Shown here one piece after another: positions 17,371-25,704 of a DNA stretch of 64,000 bases. Each line of letters begins with the position of its first letter. The first letter of the stretch is position 1. The translations under genes were made by a program, and so were the position numbers. The stretch comes from JAUPKT01 sp964427855 (GTDB lineage Bacteria; Desulfobacterota; Desulfomonilia; Desulfomonilales; Desulfomonilaceae): positions 1 through 64,000 of the forward strand of contig CAYRVH010000014.1 of the NCBI GenBank assembly GCA_964427855.1, written 5' to 3'. A model generated the notes under the pieces. The model was not told the DNA's origin. It saw nothing but the letters and a program-made list of their open reading frames with translations, and did not search any database.

Positions 17371-18863
17371 TCCGCGTCCTGCTTCAAAGGCTTGCCCCTC
17401 CTAAGTTTCCCGATGGTTGCCAGCACTCTGAAACCAGTCGCCTTCTCGAGGCCGCCCGGACTGTCGAAGGTGTAGTCGAAGAAATGAGCGGTAAAGATGA
17501 TGCCCAGGGCCAGTGGAACAGAAAAAATGAGCGCTGCAAGGAAAAAGAGGCCGGTCTTGGGGAATACAGGCGCGGTCGGAACAAATGGTCGCGCAAGGAC
17601 TTTCACGTCCACAAGCTTTTGGCGGTTTTCAACATTATCCATTCTGGCCGCTTGAGCTCTGCTGACCATCTGAAGATACTGCTCTTTGGCGATAGTCTCC
17701 TGGAGTTGAAGCACCCTTGCGTCTTCCGTCTTGGCCACGAGCAAGCGCATATCCTCGAGCAGCGAGTTCTTGTTATTCTCCAGGGTGGCCTTTTTTGTCT
17801 TCAGGATGGAGAGCTCGCCAGCCAGGACCTCTTTGAATTTGTTGGCCAGGTCTCGCGCTTGATCAGACGCGGCGCGATAATCTCTGCTCTCGGCAGTGAA
17901 GATTTCCCCTACCTGGAGCTGCTTCTGCTCAGCCTGGAGTAGCTGCACTGCCATAACATTGATGACGGTATTCTCGCCGCCCCTTTGCATGCTCGGGCTA
18001 AGCTGCCCCGTGGCCATGCCCCCAGCCTGCATGATTGCCATCATCTTTTCGTATTGACTCACGTTGGAGTTGACGTCGAGCAGCGCATCGTCAATAGATT
18101 TGATCATCGCTATGAGTTCTTGCTTTTGCCGTTCCGGCAGGGAGAGGTTCCACCGTTTTCTAAATTCAGTCAGCTCCTGGCTGGCTCGATCATAACTTTC
18201 TTTTGCTTCTTTGACTTGTTCTGCGAAAAACACCTCTGCCTGCGGCAGCGAATAGACCTTGAGGTGGTAGGGGATGTATTTATCGAGCAGCGTAGTCAGA
18301 ATCTTTTGAACCNNNNNNNNNNNNNNNNNNNNNNNNNNNNNNNNNNCGTCGATTACCTTGGATTTGGGAGTGGGTACGGCATTGAAGTTTGCCAACAGAG
18401 ATTTTGCAATACTCCGCAGCCGATCGTTCTGGTCGCCATTGGCGGAAGGCGTCGGGATAGGCGCAGGCGGCCCTTCGCCAAGAAGAGAGCCAATGCCCTG
18501 GTTCAATCTAGTAAGTATCCCTGGAGTTCCGCCTCGCAGCAATTCCGGACCCAGGGCTTTCACCGTTTCGGTCCAGAGATCTAGGCTCCTGAGGATCTCC
18601 ATTTCGGTGTTGAGATCCATTTCATCCACGTTGAGGTTCACGATTTGAGAGGGACCGGTCCCAGGGACGCCGGTAAGGAGGGACGTGGTGTCTTTTTTGG
18701 CTGTCACGACGATCTTCCCGGCGGATTCATAAGTCGGCGTCATCACGAGGCATGCGATGAGCACACTGAGGGGGAAGAGGATGACGACCACTTTCAGGAT
18801 CCAAATTCTGCGATAAATAATATTAAGTAAGTCCCTTACGGTAAAATCATGTTCCCCGTTCAT
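17367..18863 (-). CDS. Wzz/GNVR-domain polysaccharide chain-length determinant, with N-run
   Basis: About 498 residues from ATG 18863. Classical layout: N-terminal helix (VVVILFPLSVLIACLVM), Wzz lead-in (PTYESAGKIVVTAKK), long periplasmic coiled coil (KEAKESYDRASQELTEFRK; LANKFKEVLAGELSILKTK; LQETIAKEQYLQMVSRAQAA), a GNVR-like end (VKVLARPFVPTAPVFPKTG), and a second membrane helix (FLAALIFSVPLALGIIFTA) before a short cytoplasmic tail. It should set EPS chain length with a BY-kinase. The 34-N run at 18313-18346 is in frame and family spacing fits that size, so it is a real gap. The tail does not contain a fused kinase domain. Confidence 0.88.
   Translation of the reverse strand: MNGEHDFTVRDLLNIIYRRIWILKVVVILFPLSVLIACLVMTPTYESAGKIVVTAKKDTTSLLTGVPGTGPSQIVNLNVDEMDLNTEMEILRSLDLWTETVKALGPELLRGGTPGILTRLNQGIGSLLGEGPPAPIPTPSANGDQNDRLRSIAKSLLANFNAVPTPKSKVIDXXXXXXXXXXXXVQKILTTLLDKYIPYHLKVYSLPQAEVFFAEQVKEAKESYDRASQELTEFRKRWNLSLPERQKQELIAMIKSIDDALLDVNSNVSQYEKMMAIMQAGGMATGQLSPSMQRGGENTVINVMAVQLLQAEQKQLQVGEIFTAESRDYRAASDQARDLANKFKEVLAGELSILKTKKATLENNKNSLLEDMRLLVAKTEDARVLQLQETIAKEQYLQMVSRAQAARMDNVENRQKLVDVKVLARPFVPTAPVFPKTGLFFLAALIFSVPLALGIIFTAHFFDYTFDSPGGLEKATGFRVLATIGKLRRGKPLKQDAE
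18313..18346. other. Assembly gap (34 N) in the Wzz gene
   Basis: About 12 residues missing; frames agree on both sides, and the spacing between VID and QKIL fits Wzz relatives. Confidence 0.9.
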
Positions 18864-19263
18864 CAATGACCGCCTTTTTATTTGAAATTACGGCTTAATC
18901 GAGATCGTCCCGATTGCGTCAGGCTAGAGCGGTGCCTATCAAAGACAAGAAAAGAAATCAATATTTTTTGTAGTTTCTTTCAAAATATTATGTATCAGTT
19001 TAATCGACGGCCCTGGAACCATTGTGTGGGAAGACCGCAATCCGAGCGTCGAAGATGCGGGCAGTCCCACACGACGTTTTTGCCTCGCTTTTGTCTCCAT
19101 CCCTTCGAATATTCTTGACACCCTTGTATGCGCAGTTTAGTCTCAATGTAGATGAAAAAAGGAATGATTTTTGGAACTGAATAGTTTTCTACGCCATCAA
19201 TCCGAAAGGTTGGCGCACGCCCGTCTGTAGCGGAACAACGGCATTGAAAGAGAGAATGTGGTC
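18864..19263. other. Divergent intergenic region
   Basis: 400 bases between the Wzz gene and the PilZ gene. The only site I can support is the plus-strand promoter near 19115-19143. Confidence 0.5.
19115..19143 (+). promoter_or_regulatory. Sigma-70-like promoter for the PilZ gene
   Basis: A perfect TTGACA at 19115-19120, a 17-bp spacer and TAGTCT at 19138-19143. The -10 box is weak (3 of 6). It would give a leader of roughly 110 bases. Confidence 0.45.
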
Positions 19264-19992
19264 ATGTTTGGGTATGACTCCGCCTCGGTAGTAACGGGTC
19301 GAAGCGGCGCTGACGCCGATGTCAGCGGAGATTTCAGGGCTGAAGGAAGGGAATACCTAGAAGCGCCGCTGTTCGTGTACGATCCTTCCTACCCTGACAA
19401 CAGGGGCTGGGTGCATAATATATCTGAACATGGGCTGGGCGTGGTTGGCATACGGGCGAGGGTAAACGAGATAAAAAGGCTGGTGATCCAAGGGGATGAG
19501 GCGATTCCCGTGGAGCCGTGCGAGGTTCAGGCTGTGTGCCGCTGGGTGAAGCCGTACCCACTGGAAGACGATTTAGACGCAGGATTTGAAATAATTGCCA
19601 TTTCGCAAGACGACTGGGAAAAATTGCTCATGCTCGCGCCTTCCCTAGAGGTTGACGAGAAACTGAGAAAAGAAGAACGCCATAAGGTTGAGCCGCCCAT
19701 ACCGGTATTCGAGGTCGGCAAACAAGAGCAGGCTGGATATGTGGTTGACATATCGGAGCACGGATTCCGGGTCATGGGTTTGCCGGTGAAGCTCGGGGAG
19801 CGAAAGAGATTTGTTTTGCAAGTGATCGACGGAGAATCAACAAGAGGGATAGAGGTCGAGGCCCATTGTCGTTGGCTCAAACCAAGAGATCCCAGCGACG
19901 ATTTTGATGCAGGATTCGAGATCATCGAGTTTCGAGGCGAGAGTTTCAAGAAGCTCGCCGCATTGCATTCGAAACGGCAGCTAAAATACTGA
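19264..19992 (+). CDS. Tandem PilZ-domain protein (two c-di-GMP sites)
   Basis: About 242 residues. Two PilZ-like modules share the same motifs. Module 1: RAEGR (RxxxR) near residue 26, NISEHGLGV (N/DxSxxG), CRWVKPYPLEDDLDAGFEI. Module 2: RKEER near residue 135, DISEHGFRV, CRWLKPRDPSDDFDAGFEI. The arginines and the DxSxxG box are what the family uses to bind cyclic di-GMP, so both sites look competent. The internal similarity suggests duplication. No membrane segment. Lying between EPS assembly and EPS flippase genes, it probably links c-di-GMP to EPS production. GTG 19258 is an alternative start. Confidence 0.85.
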   Translation: MFGYDSASVVTGRSGADADVSGDFRAEGREYLEAPLFVYDPSYPDNRGWVHNISEHGLGVVGIRARVNEIKRLVIQGDEAIPVEPCEVQAVCRWVKPYPLEDDLDAGFEIIAISQDDWEKLLMLAPSLEVDEKLRKEERHKVEPPIPVFEVGKQEQAGYVVDISEHGFRVMGLPVKLGERKRFVLQVIDGESTRGIEVEAHCRWLKPRDPSDDFDAGFEIIEFRGESFKKLAALHSKRQLKY

Positions 19993-20105
19993 TCGATATG
20001 AGCTTGTGCGCTGGTCGAGAGACTTAGGATAGCGCGAGCAGCCAGATATGCGGCGCGGCCTCTCGTAGAGAGAAGCCATGCGTCAGAGATACGCGTTGCT
20101 CTCGG

Positions 20106-21476
20106 TCACAAACTTGGTGACCTCCCGATGACAAGAGCCTTTTTGCCGCTCTCTGCGGGTTGAATCGCCTCGACTTCCTCCACGACTATCTTTTCGTCTG
20201 CTACACCCAAACACCTTGCGATCTCCTCCTTAATCCGGAGATCAAGGGCGCCAAATCCCACACGTCTGGGCGCGATCCGTACCCTCACCACGCCGTCACC
20301 CTCCATGAGTATTTGCGCTTCCTTAATCTCTTCTGAGTCATAAAAGGAGCAAGAGGAGAGAGGAGAGATGGCGCCAGATGTTTCGTCTCTGAACACGATG
20401 TCCGAAGTCCTTCCGATCACCTCGGCGATGGTGTCTGATTGCCTCCCGCATGGGCACGGCTCGCTGCCCTTAATAGCAAGGTCCCCTGTCTTGTAGCGGA
20501 TAAATGGCATGGCCGTATTCCACAGACATGTGCCCACGATCTCGCACAGATTGCCCCGGTATGGGATGAACTCGACAATGCTCGTTTCCATCTGAACGTG
20601 ATACGCCCCGCGGTATGCGCACTGGAAGGCGTAGGCAACAAACTCGCTCTGGCCGTACGCGTCGACCACCGGCGCATTAAAACATTCTTCGATCCTCTTT
20701 TTCATATAAGAATAGAGATTCTCCGAGGACGTGACGATGTATTTTGGACGGGGTATTTGACGGCGATTTTCACAAAGCCATCTGGCGATGGTGTAGATGC
20801 TTGACGGCCAGCCTCTTATGAACGCAGGCCTATACTGGGCAAGCGCCTCGGCTATTTGCCGCAAGTTGTCCTCAGTAGGCTCGGCCAAGGATACCCTGAG
20901 TTCTTTTGCACCCATGAGATACTTGAACATTTTCTCAGAGGTCTGCAGCGGCTGACTTTTGATGACGGCAATTTTGTCCCCAGATTTGTAGCCCAGCCAC
21001 ATGAGGTGGCGCATGGCTTGGGCTCGTTCCACAGGGATCGTCGTATTGTCAAAATAGAAATAGAGGGCAGGGCCTGTGCTGCCGCTTGTGTGGGACATCT
21101 CTCTTTGAAAAGGCGAAACATTCTTGGCGGCAAAGTCATCCCAGCGGTTTTTCATAATATCCGACGTGAGGAGCGGGAGCTTTTTGAGGTCCGAGACGGT
21201 CTGAATGTCCTTCGGAGCCAGTCCATGTTCATCAAAGACTTCTCGATAGTATGGGACATTATGATAAGCATGTTTTATGAGTTCTGAAAGTCGGCGGTTT
21301 TGGTAATTCTCGTACGCGCGTCGGTCCCATGAGTCGCTTTCTTGGAAAAGGCGCAGCATATCTCGATAGACCTTGCCATAGGCAATGGAGGGCGGCAGCG
21401 CATTATATGAGCTGTGAAGGAAGTCTTTGAAGGGGAAGGATGAATCGCGAACCAGGGATTTGATCCATGTTATCAT
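20106..21476 (-). CDS. CapK/PaaK-like adenylate-forming enzyme of polysaccharide cluster
   Basis: 456 residues from ATG 21476 with AAAGGG eight bases upstream. Belongs to the phenylacetate-CoA ligase-like (PaaK/CapK) family: TSGSTGPALYFYF is the P-loop, VDAYGQSEF and RYKTGDLAIK are further adenylation-domain motifs, and CPCGR is a typical Cys-containing loop of this family. CapK homologues are found in capsule clusters, where the acid activated is usually unknown. It lies five bases after the flippase gene, so one operon flippase-CapK is likely. Catalytic Lys in the C-terminal part cannot be assigned with certainty, though GKKALVIGR ends the protein. Confidence 0.8.
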   Translation of the reverse strand: MITWIKSLVRDSSFPFKDFLHSSYNALPPSIAYGKVYRDMLRLFQESDSWDRRAYENYQNRRLSELIKHAYHNVPYYREVFDEHGLAPKDIQTVSDLKKLPLLTSDIMKNRWDDFAAKNVSPFQREMSHTSGSTGPALYFYFDNTTIPVERAQAMRHLMWLGYKSGDKIAVIKSQPLQTSEKMFKYLMGAKELRVSLAEPTEDNLRQIAEALAQYRPAFIRGWPSSIYTIARWLCENRRQIPRPKYIVTSSENLYSYMKKRIEECFNAPVVDAYGQSEFVAYAFQCAYRGAYHVQMETSIVEFIPYRGNLCEIVGTCLWNTAMPFIRYKTGDLAIKGSEPCPCGRQSDTIAEVIGRTSDIVFRDETSGAISPLSSCSFYDSEEIKEAQILMEGDGVVRVRIAPRRVGFGALDLRIKEEIARCLGVADEKIVVEEVEAIQPAESGKKALVIGRSPSL

Positions 21477-21481
21477 GACGG

Positions 21482-22918
21482 CTACCCTTTCATCCCAACA
21501 CGAATTGCTTTCCGTATCCGAACCAACTCGTCTTCCGTAAGCATCCTCAACAGCAAGGCAAATCCGACGTAGAGGCATGCCGATAACCCGATATTCAGGA
21601 ACAGATGCCACCCTTGCATGAAATAGGTCGCTACGCCCATGGCAACGCTCGCGGCAGCCGGTTTCCAAAGTATGCGCAGCAGAGGCATCTTGAAGAGGAG
21701 TTTTTTGATGGAGAGGTATTGGAGATGATTCAAAATGACGAGCGTCAGAAAGGCAGCAAGGACTGCTCCAAGTTCGCCCAGTTGTGGGATGAACAGATAG
21801 TTGAACACAAAACTGAGCGCCACAGCTGAGATATTGATCACGAGATCGACGCGTTGGTTGTTCGTAGCAATCAACAGCTGGGCAAGAATTAAGACCATGC
21901 TATAAGGGAGCATCACAAAGGAGAGATAGCGGAGGACGGGACCTGCAGAGACAAACTTGGCCCCGTATACGAGACCTATGATCTGGTCTCCCAAGACAAA
22001 GGCACCTGCCACAACGGGACACACACCGATAAATACATACCTCAGGGCGTCAACCGAACCTTGACGAAGGTCGTGCATACCCTCGCCCGATTTCTTGGTC
22101 AAGAAAGGCAGCACTGCAAGGGAAAACCCGAGAGGCAGGGTCTGGCACATGTTGATAATACGTCCCGCGGCAGAAAAAATGCCCACTGCCTCGATACTTT
22201 GAAGTTTCGAGAGCATGACCTCGCACATGTTCAAATGCAAGGTCGAAAAGATAGCGATACCGGCGAATGTAGGTGCTTCACGGGTGAGATGTCGCCATAA
22301 ATCCGGTCTAAACGACCACCCAGGACGTCCGTTGATCTTCACGTAAAAATGGTAGAGCAGGAAAAAACCAAGAATCCGTATGACAGTAATGACCGCAAAG
22401 ATAGCGACGATCCCATAGCCCAGCAACACCAACGGTACGCACACCAACACGCGCAGGCCGTTCTCGAAGGCAAAGCCCGCGGCGACGAATTCCGATCTTT
22501 CCAGGCCTCGAAAAATGGACTCCATATATCTGATTGCCGTGCCGGGTATGAGGGCAAGCGAGCAGAAGAAGGCGCCGAGCGCCACTGTCGCGTCGTAGTT
22601 CATCGCGTGGATCACGAGGTTCATGACCAACAAGCCCACTATCGAGGAGACGAAGCCAAACGCCATGGAATTGACGAAAAAGGCGTGGACGTGCGAAGGC
22701 TCACGCGACACTTCTCGTACGACCAGGCTTCCAAGGCCCAGCGACGCTATGGTGGTGAATATGAGAGAAAAAGACAAAAGCAGGGAATACTGGCCAAGCC
22801 CTTCCGCCCCGAGGCAGCGGGAGATCACCAAGACAAGGACAAAACTCAAGAAGGGGTTGATGGCGTTGGGAACGGAGAGCGCCAAAGTATTCCTCAGTAA
22901 ACCGCTCCCGGCCTTCAT
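21482..22918 (-). CDS. Wzx-like polysaccharide flippase (MATE/PST family)
   Basis: 478 residues from ATG 22918 with GAGGA seven bases upstream. It is almost entirely membrane helices (about 12 to 14), starting LLRNTLALSVPNAINPFLSF, and carries the usual polysaccharide-biosynthesis pattern (SRCLGAEGLGQYSLLLSFS; LGSLVVREVSR; AAGRIINMCQTLPLG). Expected to flip undecaprenyl-linked EPS repeat units across the cytoplasmic membrane. Downstream gene CapK-like; upstream FkbM, 19 bases away. This is the only visible transporter of the Wzx/Wzy-type route, and no Wzy gene accompanies it. Confidence 0.88.
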   Translation of the reverse strand: MKAGSGLLRNTLALSVPNAINPFLSFVLVLVISRCLGAEGLGQYSLLLSFSLIFTTIASLGLGSLVVREVSREPSHVHAFFVNSMAFGFVSSIVGLLVMNLVIHAMNYDATVALGAFFCSLALIPGTAIRYMESIFRGLERSEFVAAGFAFENGLRVLVCVPLVLLGYGIVAIFAVITVIRILGFFLLYHFYVKINGRPGWSFRPDLWRHLTREAPTFAGIAIFSTLHLNMCEVMLSKLQSIEAVGIFSAAGRIINMCQTLPLGFSLAVLPFLTKKSGEGMHDLRQGSVDALRYVFIGVCPVVAGAFVLGDQIIGLVYGAKFVSAGPVLRYLSFVMLPYSMVLILAQLLIATNNQRVDLVINISAVALSFVFNYLFIPQLGELGAVLAAFLTLVILNHLQYLSIKKLLFKMPLLRILWKPAAASVAMGVATYFMQGWHLFLNIGLSACLYVGFALLLRMLTEDELVRIRKAIRVGMKG

Positions 22919-22937
22919 AGAAACATCCTCGACACTA

Positions 22938-24059
22938 TTATTTTCCTCGCCGCGCCAACCAACCGACGCCATGTCGAATGATAGCCCCCGGTTTGCCTTC
23001 AAAACGGAGGATGACCTCTGCCACTCGCTTCAGGACATCCTGCACAGAAGACAATGATGGCCTCAGACTCAAAGGGTTTGACGAGGTCCACTGCACATAT
23101 TCCCGATAACTCAATTTTATGCCCCGGAGTTCAGGCGTGAGCAAATCCAAGAGAAGCTCAATATCTACTAAGCCGGAGAGATCATTTGCGCAGTGGAGAA
23201 GGATCTCTGCTGCACAGTCCTGGAGCCCCCATATTTCATAGAAGCATGCCAGCTTGAGAAGCAGCCGCGCCTTTCCATTCCGCTGCGCCAGGGGAGGATT
23301 CTGAATGAAATCCCTTAAGTAGAGGGCGTCACCCCTCACTATTTGGCCGTGGGTTGTCTGGCCTGGTATCAACCGACCTGTTTCATCGCGAATATCTGAA
23401 ACAAATGGGAACGGCATCGACCTTCGATTATACCGGTATGAATCCATGTCAAAGAGCAAAAAGCCCCGCTCGGTCAGATGCTCATGAATATCCGCAAACG
23501 TGTAGCCGCAGCGTCTCGATTCTCTCTGAAACCACACTTCAACGAGCACGCCGAGCGTTTGCGGCTGATGGAGGAGCCTCTCCGCCCCTTGGAGGACTTC
23601 TAAATCCGCTCCTTCACAGTCCAGTTTGATGAAATTTACCGGCCCGATACCCCGCTCTGTCAGTACCGAGTCTAGTGGATGCACCTGGATTGCCTCGGTA
23701 CGCACCGTTTTTAGGTTGTCTCCCTCGAAAAACCTTTGAATGAATTCGGTGTCGCCGCTGCACAAACCGCTTGATCCTGAAAAGGCGGCCACGTAAAAAT
23801 CTCTCGTCTCGTTCCTGGCGCCAAGGGCGTAGGGAAGATATGTGACGTGAGGAGGGGCGTTGGAATTGAGGCGTTCGCACTCTTCGGGTTCAGGCTCGAA
23901 ACCGATGACCACTAGTTGATCGCCGAACGCGTCCCATGCCTCGTCATATCCCCCTCTTGCGCCGACGTCCACGACAACCACGGGATCATCGAGAAACAGC
24001 CGCTTCTCCACGAGGTGACGCGTCATCTCGGGTTGTGTATGCATGTGCAGCAAGGCCAT
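22938..24059 (-). CDS. FkbM family methyltransferase
   Basis: 373 residues. The SAM-binding core is clear: VVVVDVGARGGYDEAW (motif I) near residue 28, VIGFEPEPEECERL, then VNFIKLDCEGADLEVLQGA, and VLVEVWFQ. FkbM enzymes O-methylate sugars or polyketides, so a sugar O-methylation in the EPS repeat unit is the likely job. The C-terminal 130 residues beyond the catalytic domain are helical and of unknown purpose. First gene before the flippase and CapK-like genes, all on the minus strand. No strong ribosome-binding site upstream of ATG 24059. Confidence 0.82.
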   Translation of the reverse strand: MALLHMHTQPEMTRHLVEKRLFLDDPVVVVDVGARGGYDEAWDAFGDQLVVIGFEPEPEECERLNSNAPPHVTYLPYALGARNETRDFYVAAFSGSSGLCSGDTEFIQRFFEGDNLKTVRTEAIQVHPLDSVLTERGIGPVNFIKLDCEGADLEVLQGAERLLHQPQTLGVLVEVWFQRESRRCGYTFADIHEHLTERGFLLFDMDSYRYNRRSMPFPFVSDIRDETGRLIPGQTTHGQIVRGDALYLRDFIQNPPLAQRNGKARLLLKLACFYEIWGLQDCAAEILLHCANDLSGLVDIELLLDLLTPELRGIKLSYREYVQWTSSNPLSLRPSLSSVQDVLKRVAEVILRFEGKPGAIIRHGVGWLARRGK

Positions 24060-24199
24060 GGGAGACTTTCAGCGTCTTGGATTCATAGAGCCGCAAGAAA
24101 CATTATTACCCTGAAAAACGTCGACCGGAAGTACCTGGTGTCATTTTTTTGCAGGCATTTCCGGTCACGCAACGTTTACAGTGTTTTGATCTTCTTTTT

Positions 24200-24283
24200 T
24201 TAGATTCCGGTCCAGTCTTTCTTGTTTCCAAAGGCGAGCCATATCACGGCTGTCCCGACTGAGACCAGAAAGAGTATCTCCAT
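24200..24283 (-). CDS. Small single-span membrane protein (27 aa)
   Basis: Too short for routine calling. The 27-residue peptide starts MEILFLVSVGTAVIWLAFG and ends NKKDWTGI: one hydrophobic span with a charged tail. GGAGG lies eight bases before ATG 24283. A TTGACA box, 18-bp spacer and TAAATT place a transcription start near 24298, only about 15 bases from the ATG. The combination of promoter, ribosome-binding site and a plausible transmembrane helix argues for real expression. It precedes the FkbM gene on the same strand. No function can be assigned. Confidence 0.55.
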   Translation of the reverse strand: MEILFLVSVGTAVIWLAFGNKKDWTGI

Positions 24284-24304
24284 GTCCCTCACCTCCGGCT
24301 CATC

Positions 24305-24334
24305 AATTTACTCATTAATGAGGAACCATGTCAA
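24305..24334 (-). promoter_or_regulatory. Sigma-70-like promoter for the 27-aa smORF
   Basis: Minus strand TTGACA (24329-24334), 18-bp spacer, TAAATT (24305-24310). Predicted start just upstream of the GGAGG of the small gene. Confidence 0.5.
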
Positions 24335-24367
24335 TAGAAATCGGCCGATATTTTTTTGCTCATGAAA

Positions 24368-24396
24368 GAAGGCTCCGACCGTGTTTCAGAGCCTTC
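24368..24396 (-). terminator. Possible terminator of the lipocalin-like gene
   Basis: Stem GAAGGCTC/GAGCCTTC with a 13-base loop that includes the stop codon; only TTTC follows, so it is weak. Confidence 0.35.
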
Positions 24397-25507
24397 CCCC
24401 CATGGAATGCGCATAACCCGTAAGTTCTGCATAGCCGGCACCCGTCACCGGTCTGCCCTGATGACGGCCTCGCAGGTGCACAGCTCCCTCCCAATAGATT
24501 ACCTGGGTGGACTTGCCTGCCGACAACTCCTGATCAGACACAGCCGGCGCAACCTCTAAGGTGGTGTCTGTTTTCTTAACAGTGATCGTCCACGCTGCAG
24601 GGTAGAGCGCGTTGGTCACAGGACTCCTCCACTGACCTCGTGGAACGATGGTGAGGTCGTCTCCCACAAGGGGCACCGCAGCGCCATCAGGAGAGACCAG
24701 CGTACCGAAAGGTGTTTCGAAAGAGCCATCCTTTCGACGCAAGTGAAAGACCATCAGGTCCGTTCCATCATCCAGCTGAAGGCTGAACCAGTCCCAGCCA
24801 GCCTGGTCCCCGGCGAGAATGCTTGAGCCAAATTCATGATCCATCCAGGCAAGGCCCTCGACCGCGTACTCCTTGCCAGCAAGCGTCACCGTCCCGCGCG
24901 CCGCAAGCCTTGTGAATGAATAATAGTGGGAAGCTTGGCTTTCATTGTTGCCTTTTCTGCTGTAGCCGTCTTTTCCGTGCAGGACGACGGGTTTAAGGGG
25001 AGTCAGAGCGAGCTTTATGGCAACGTCTCCTTGCTGTGCTTCCAAAATGAGGCGCTCCCCCTCACGCTTCACGCTCCAGTTTCGGACGCGCACCTCGAGG
25101 TCATCCTGTGCGGCCCCTGCGAGGTTCGGCCCTTCCCGCGCAATCATATCGAAATGATAAAAGCGTTTCCCAGTCTTGTCTGTGAGGGCAAAATGCGCAG
25201 GGTAGAGGTCGCGGGCTGTCCAGTGGGAGTCGAGCTTTGGACGCTCACGAACCAGACTACGGCGGAAAAAGGTAAGCTGGAAACCAAAGTCTTTGTCCGG
25301 CGACGTCAAATTACCCGTGAAATACCACCATTCTGTCTGAAAATCGGGGTGCTTCCCATGGTCGCGAGGAAACTGTAGGACGCGCCCCGGGTCTGCTTGC
25401 AAAAAAACACTCATCTCTTCTTCGCTGAACACACTGCTCACAGGCAATAGGAGACCGATGAACAGGAGAGCGCCGAGCCGTCTAAGAGTGGGGTTTGCGG
25501 ACGTCAT
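24386..25507 (-). CDS. Secreted lipocalin-like (AttH/CrtC-type) protein
   Basis: 373 residues from ATG 25507 (GTG 25510 also possible). A signal sequence (LGALLFIGLLLPVSSVFS) is followed by the conserved lipocalin-like blocks: HPDFQTEWWYFTGNL, GFQLTFFRRSL, AHFALTDKTGKRFYHFDM, HYYSFTRLAARGTV, GLAWMDHEFGSS, WDWFSLQLDDGTDLMVF. The family includes AttH and carotenoid 1,2-hydratase (CrtC); bacterial members are mostly annotated only by fold and often sit beside ABC permease genes, which are absent here. Its ATG shares one base with the preceding 65-aa gene's stop (TGATG), so it is translationally linked to cooC's operon. Substrate unknown. Confidence 0.82.
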   Translation of the reverse strand: MTSANPTLRRLGALLFIGLLLPVSSVFSEEEMSVFLQADPGRVLQFPRDHGKHPDFQTEWWYFTGNLTSPDKDFGFQLTFFRRSLVRERPKLDSHWTARDLYPAHFALTDKTGKRFYHFDMIAREGPNLAGAAQDDLEVRVRNWSVKREGERLILEAQQGDVAIKLALTPLKPVVLHGKDGYSRKGNNESQASHYYSFTRLAARGTVTLAGKEYAVEGLAWMDHEFGSSILAGDQAGWDWFSLQLDDGTDLMVFHLRRKDGSFETPFGTLVSPDGAAVPLVGDDLTIVPRGQWRSPVTNALYPAAWTITVKKTDTTLEVAPAVSDQELSAGKSTQVIYWEGAVHLRGRHQGRPVTGAGYAELTGYAHSMGGRL

Positions 25508-25704
25508 CACGAATGCGCGCGCCTGGACGTAATTCCAGGGATTTCGGTAAAGGCGGCAATCCTAATGAAACGCAATGGGTTGCGGCGAAAAGGGGACACA
25601 ACTACGTCAAGCGCTGAGATGGTGACATGGAGTAGGGCCTGCATTTTTTCACCAAAATTCGGCGTGATACGCGGTTCTCTAAGAATAACGGCAATGAACC
25701 TCAT
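25507..25704 (-). CDS. Small basic protein of unknown function (65 aa)
   Basis: Not recognised. It starts MRFIAVILREPRITPNFG and is rich in Arg. What argues for it being real is context: its ATG overlaps the cooC stop as TGATG, and its own stop overlaps the next gene's ATG in the same TGATG arrangement. Two successive one-base overlaps are typical of translationally coupled operons. It could instead be an untranslated spacer that happens to be open. Confidence 0.4.
   Translation of the reverse strand: MRFIAVILREPRITPNFGEKMQALLHVTISALDVVVSPFRRNPLRFIRIAAFTEIPGITSRRAHS

Noticed and set aside
1730..24059. Exosortase/PEP-CTERM system in the EPS cluster
   Set aside because: No exosortase-like membrane protein and no PEP-CTERM tails found.
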